Below are positions 60,653 to 64,000 of a DNA stretch of 64,000 nucleotides, one piece after another (positions within the stretch are counted from its first letter, which is position 1; every line of letters starts with the position of its first letter). The position numbers and the translations under genes are program-made. The DNA is from CAVQNQ01 sp963714205 (GTDB lineage: Bacteria; Acidobacteriota; Terriglobia; Bryobacterales; Bryobacteraceae). The DNA lies in contig CAVQNQ010000007.1 of assembly GCA_963714205.1 (NCBI GenBank), positions 248,001 to 312,000 on the forward strand. Reading direction: 5' to 3'. The notes beneath the pieces are model-generated. The model was not told the DNA's origin. It did not search any database and saw only the letters and a program-made list of their open reading frames with translations.

Positions 60653-63106
60653 TCAGGCCGGCTGGCAGGCCTTGCGCAGCGCCTCGCCGATAATCTGCTG
60701 CTTCTGGGGATCGAGCTTGTGGCCGGCAGCCGTCACGTAGAAGACATCGATGGCCTTGTGAGCCTGGGTATCGATGAGCACCACCTCGATATTGCCTCCA
60801 TTCGAGGAGATCGCCGAAGCCATGTCGTAGAGCAGGCCGGGGCGGTCCTCGGCCACGATTTCGATCAGGGTGGCGGAGGCGCTGGCCTCCGAGTTGAACG
60901 AGACGGCCGCCGCGATGCGCGCCTTGCGGCTGGGCGGGACCGGCTTGGGACGGTTGCGCAGCAGCGACTTCACATCGGCCTTGCCAGCCAGCACGCGCTC
61001 CAGCGTGGAACGCAGGCGATCCACCTCGCTGGGATTCAGCTCCAGGTTGCGCAGAGGATCGGCGAACGTGAAACTGTCCAGCACCATGCCGCGGCGGTTG
61101 GCGAAGGCCTCGGCGCGCAGGATGTTCAGCCCGAAGCTGGAAAGCGTTCCGGCCACCGCGGCAAACAGGCCGGAGCGGTCGCCGGCCACCAGGGTCACTT
61201 GCCAGACCGAACCCATTTGGCGGACATCCACGGCGAAACCGCGGGCCCGGCTGCGTTGTTCCAGCGCCATGTGCCCGTCGATCTCCTCCTCCGTGCGGGT
61301 GCGCAGGTAGCGCATGGGGAAGCCCTGGAGGAACTCCACGCGTTCGGGCGGCCCGGCGGGCAGAGCCTCGATGCGGTCGGTCTCCAACTCACGCGTCAGC
61401 TCGTTGTAAACCATCAGGTAGAACTGCCAGAGTTGCTCGGCGCGCCAGGGCGTCATCACCGAAGGGTTGACAGCGCTGATATCGGCGTAGGTCAGCAGGG
61501 TGAGAGCCTTGAGGCGCTCCACGGTTTCCACCTGCGCGGCCATGGAGCGGACCGTCTGGGGATCGAAGACATCGCGCGACTGCATGGCGGCCGAGAGGTC
61601 CAGGTGACAGCGGATCAGGAAGAAGACGGTTTCGCGATCCGCGGCGGGCATCTGGATGCGGCGCATGGCTGTATCGGCCAGCCTGAGAGAGGCGTCCACG
61701 TGGCCTTCCTCGGGATAGCCCTTGCCGGAATCGTGGAACAGCGTGGCGAACAGCAGCACGCTGGGCCAGGTCACCTCGGCCAGCAGTTCGGCGTACGCGC
61801 CCTCGACGGCACACAAATTCCGGATGGCCACCAGGGTGTGCTCGTCCACCGTGTAGCGGTGGAAGAAATCGCGGATCACCAGGAACTCGATGGCTTCCAG
61901 CTCCGGGAACAAGGCCATCAAGACGCCGGAATCGTGCATGGCGCGCACGGCCAGGGGCGTGTGGGGCAGCGAGAGAATCGCGTTCAGCGCGGGCCACAAC
62001 GGCCGCGCGGTGGAAAAATGCTCGCGCAGCCGGCCCAGGCGCGCGGCGATCTGCTGTTCGGCCTCGAAGGAGAGACGGATACCGTGGCGCCCCACGAACT
62101 CGAACAGGCGCAGCACTAACTCGGGTTCGGCGTCCATGAGGTGCGGGGAGCGGAAGTGGGCCCGCTCGCGGTGCACGCTGAATTCGGAATTGGAAAGCCG
62201 CGAGCGCCAGTCGCGGAACTGGGAGAGCAGGCGGCTGGATTGCGCCTCGAAGCTGTCGAGCGAGCGCAGGGCAGTGCGGTGGATCACGCGCGCGTGGCGG
62301 TAGTAGGTGCGCATCAGGCCGGCGGCGTCGCCGGAAGCGGCCAGGGCGTCCTGGGCGTCGAATGTCAGCACGTTTGAATCGCGGCCGGCCTGGCAGTGCA
62401 GATGGCAGCGCAGCCGCGCCAGGAAGTTGAAGCCCTCCTGGATCTCGGGCGCCTGGCTGCCATCGGGCGCGCCGCGAAGCTGCTCGAACCAGCAGAGAAG
62501 CTGAAAATCGCGCAGGCTGCCGGGAGTTTCCTTGACGTCGGGCTCCAGGTGGTAGAAGGTATCGGCGAACTTGGCGTGGCGCTCGCGCGTGAGGCGCGCC
62601 AGGTTGCGCATGAGCGGATCGCGATTGGAGGCCAGGAAGCGCGGCAGCTTTTCGGCCAGCGCGGCGTAGAGACCCCGGTCGCCGGCCAGGTAGCGCTGGT
62701 CCAGCAGGCTGATGTTCAACTCGGTGTTCTGCTCGTGCACTTCGGTGCACTCGGCGACGGTGCGCACCGAGTGGCTGACGCGCAGGCCGGAATCCCAGAG
62801 GTGCTGAAGGAAAGCGGCGATGCGGCTCTTGCCGTCGAGCGCCAGGCGCTCGGATTCGAACAGCAGCAGCAGGTCGATATCGGAATGCGGGAAAAGGTGG
62901 CGGCGGCCGTAGCCGCCCACCGCCAGCACCGCAGTGCCGGGGCCGAAGGGCGCGCCGGAATCCGCCAGCAGCAGCGTATAGGCGGCCTCGGTGACCACGC
63001 GGTCCACATGCGCGGTGCGGGCGGCGAGCGCAATCAGGGCGTCGCCGGTCTCCAGAAACGTCTGGTTGACCCGGGTTGGGGTGTCGTTATAGGGCCGATT
63101 CTCCAC
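60653..63106 (-). CDS. glnD: [Protein-PII] uridylyltransferase / uridylyl-removing enzyme
   Basis: Bifunctional nitrogen sensor that adds UMP to PII at low glutamine and removes it at high glutamine. The nucleotidyltransferase motif VGGYGRRHLFPHSDIDLLLL is near residue 60, the HD domain (LFATLFHDSGKGYPEEGHVD) near 455, and two ACT domains close the protein (for example VTLVAGDRSGLFAAVAGTL and IEIVAEDRPGLLYDMASAI). I choose GTG at 63106, which overlaps the glnB stop by 20 bases and gives 817 aa; an ATG further inside glnB would add 19. It lies directly after its target gene. Confidence 0.92.
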   Translation of the reverse strand: MENRPYNDTPTRVNQTFLETGDALIALAARTAHVDRVVTEAAYTLLLADSGAPFGPGTAVLAVGGYGRRHLFPHSDIDLLLLFESERLALDGKSRIAAFLQHLWDSGLRVSHSVRTVAECTEVHEQNTELNISLLDQRYLAGDRGLYAALAEKLPRFLASNRDPLMRNLARLTRERHAKFADTFYHLEPDVKETPGSLRDFQLLCWFEQLRGAPDGSQAPEIQEGFNFLARLRCHLHCQAGRDSNVLTFDAQDALAASGDAAGLMRTYYRHARVIHRTALRSLDSFEAQSSRLLSQFRDWRSRLSNSEFSVHRERAHFRSPHLMDAEPELVLRLFEFVGRHGIRLSFEAEQQIAARLGRLREHFSTARPLWPALNAILSLPHTPLAVRAMHDSGVLMALFPELEAIEFLVIRDFFHRYTVDEHTLVAIRNLCAVEGAYAELLAEVTWPSVLLFATLFHDSGKGYPEEGHVDASLRLADTAMRRIQMPAADRETVFFLIRCHLDLSAAMQSRDVFDPQTVRSMAAQVETVERLKALTLLTYADISAVNPSVMTPWRAEQLWQFYLMVYNELTRELETDRIEALPAGPPERVEFLQGFPMRYLRTRTEEEIDGHMALEQRSRARGFAVDVRQMGSVWQVTLVAGDRSGLFAAVAGTLSSFGLNILRAEAFANRRGMVLDSFTFADPLRNLELNPSEVDRLRSTLERVLAGKADVKSLLRNRPKPVPPSRKARIAAAVSFNSEASASATLIEIVAEDRPGLLYDMASAISSNGGNIEVVLIDTQAHKAIDVFYVTAAGHKLDPQKQQIIGEALRKACQPA

Positions 63107-63425
63107 GATCGTCGTTCCGGATGCGAATGGCTTCGGCCACGTCGAAGACGAAGATTTTGCCATCGCCGATTTTTCCCGTGCGCGCCGCGGAAGCCAGAGC
63201 GCGCAGCACTTCTTCGGCGCGGCCGGAGGGGACTACCAGCTCGAGCTTCACCTTGGGCAGCAGGTCCACGTTATATTCCTGGCCGCGATACACTTCGCGG
63301 TGCCCTTTCTGTCGTCCATGGCCGCGGACGTCGCTGATGGTCATGCCGTCTATGCCAAGAGCCTTCAGCGCTTCTTTGACTTCCTCCAGCTTGAAAGGCT
63401 GGATTATTGCCTCGATTTTCTTCAT
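63087..63425 (-). CDS. glnB: Nitrogen regulatory protein PII
   Basis: Signal-transduction protein of 112 aa that reports 2-oxoglutarate, ATP and uridylylation state. The start MKKIEAIIQPFKLEEVKEAL is standard; the T-loop carries Tyr51 in RGQEYNVDLLPKV, the site modified by GlnD, and the C-terminus has TGKIGDGKIFVFDV. GAGG precedes the ATG. It lies between amtB and glnD; the first pair is typical of GlnK, so glnK is an equally fair name. Confidence 0.96.
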   Translation of the reverse strand: MKKIEAIIQPFKLEEVKEALKALGIDGMTISDVRGHGRQKGHREVYRGQEYNVDLLPKVKLELVVPSGRAEEVLRALASAARTGKIGDGKIFVFDVAEAIRIRNDDRGESAL

Positions 63426-63439
63426 CGCCTCATCCTCGT

Positions 63440-63460
63440 GCCCCGCGGGGTCGGCGGGGC
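63440..63460. repeat. Hairpin between amtB and glnB
   Basis: GCCCCGC (63440-63446) and GCGGGGC (63454-63460) form a 7-bp stem with a 7-base loop in the 47-base gap. It may set the relative amounts of the two messages. No T-run. Confidence 0.4.
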
Positions 63461-63472
63461 CGGTGCATGTGG

Positions 63473-64000
63473 TTACCCCTCGAATATATACCCCTCTTCG
63501 CCGTGCATGGCGACATCGAGGCCTTCCATTTCCTGTTCCTTAGTGACCCGCAGGCCCACCACCAGATCGCAGATCTTCAAAATGACGAGCGATCCCACGA
63601 TGGCCAGCACCCAGGAGATGGCGCAGCCGATAGCCTGATTCAGGACCTGGCCGGGGCGGCCATCCACCAGGCCGAGCGGCATGACGCGTCCAGCGGCGTC
63701 CTTCAGCCCCTGGTTGACAGCGCTGGTGGCGAACACACCGGTGAGCAGAGCCCCGACGGTTCCGCCGGCGCCGTGCACGCCGAAGGCGTCCAGCGCATCA
63801 TCATAACCGAACCTCGCCTTCACGCGCGTCACCATCAGAAAGCACACCACGCCCGCGCAGAAACCGATCAGCAGCGCCGGAAACGGCTGGACAAATCCGG
63901 AAGCCGGCGTAATGGCCACCAGCCCCGCCACACATCCCGAGATGCCTCCCAGCACGCTGGGCTTGCCGTTGGTCAGCCATTCCGCCAGGACCCAGCCCAG
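63473..64000 (-). CDS. amtB: Ammonium transporter AmtB, C-terminal part (5' end outside window)
   Basis: The last 175 residues of an Amt-family ammonium channel; the upstream part lies beyond the window edge. Helical segments with PSVLGGISGCVAGLVAITPA and LDAFGVHGAGGTVGALLTGV (the conserved pore His region) are typical, followed by GSLVILKICDLVVGLRVT and a cytoplasmic tail ending EEGYIFEG. It is followed by glnB and glnD on the same strand, the usual arrangement for nitrogen control. Confidence 0.95.
   Translation of the reverse strand: MGWVLAEWLTNGKPSVLGGISGCVAGLVAITPASGFVQPFPALLIGFCAGVVCFLMVTRVKARFGYDDALDAFGVHGAGGTVGALLTGVFATSAVNQGLKDAAGRVMPLGLVDGRPGQVLNQAIGCAISWVLAIVGSLVILKICDLVVGLRVTKEQEMEGLDVAMHGEEGYIFEG

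Overview
The window looks like a chromosomal segment of a GC-rich soil Acidobacteriota, most likely the Bryobacterales/Solibacter side. The clearest marker is a secreted protein at 3695-5602 whose C-terminus matches the Solibacter-type TIGR03437 domain. A DUF1080 protein, large TPR lipoproteins, secreted beta-propellers and an HME-type RND pump fit the same group. I see no phage, insertion sequence, integrase or CRISPR array. Five genes (vapC, a beta-propeller, a TolC-type protein, a TPR lipoprotein and a molybdopterin-binding protein) are each broken by one single-base indel. I suspect residual assembly error more than five separate gene decays.

Layout. 1-3653: a truncated NRAMP metal transporter diverges from hypCDE ([NiFe] hydrogenase maturation). 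3695-12666: the TIGR03437 protein and gltBD (glutamate synthase), with a divergent LysR regulator placed like GltC. 12771-21619: an eight-gene propionate/methylmalonyl block: transcarboxylase 5S, 12S, a small OadG/MmdE-like protein, the 1.3S biotin carrier, epimerase, both methylmalonyl-CoA mutase subunits and the MeaB chaperone. There is no biotin carboxylase and no sodium-pump beta subunit, so it reads as a Wood-Werkman type transcarboxylase pathway. 21640-24335: a VapBC-type toxin-antitoxin pair with a broken toxin, a beta-propeller and a DUF1080 protein.

24374-34470: a heavy-metal RND efflux operon (TolC, adaptor, pump) diverges from an NtrB/NtrC-type two-component system and an OprB-like porin. 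The shared gap carries two opposed sigma-54 type promoters and a perfect CCGTACA-N5-TGTACGG palindrome. 34476-42475: argD, then three tandem paralogous SGNH-type membrane-anchored proteins and one MBOAT acyltransferase (a putative exopolysaccharide or cell-wall O-acylation machine), then a Tat-exported metallophosphoesterase. 42882-46097: a TPR lipoprotein and a small lysozyme-like protein.

46177-56283: housekeeping genes: rpsA, an IHF/HU gene, a HIT protein, an M48 protease, a secreted HIT-like protein, an SPFH/zinc-ribbon pair, argC-argB and a short N-acetylglutamate synthase, and a molybdopterin-binding protein ending in a good intrinsic terminator. 56282-64000: a HAD phosphatase, a secreted protein of unknown function, an HDOD protein, tRNA-Arg(TCG), motAB, and an ammonium-sensing operon read right to left (amtB, glnB, glnD). 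The gltBD locus and the amtB-glnB-glnD locus together cover ammonium uptake, nitrogen sensing and glutamate synthesis.
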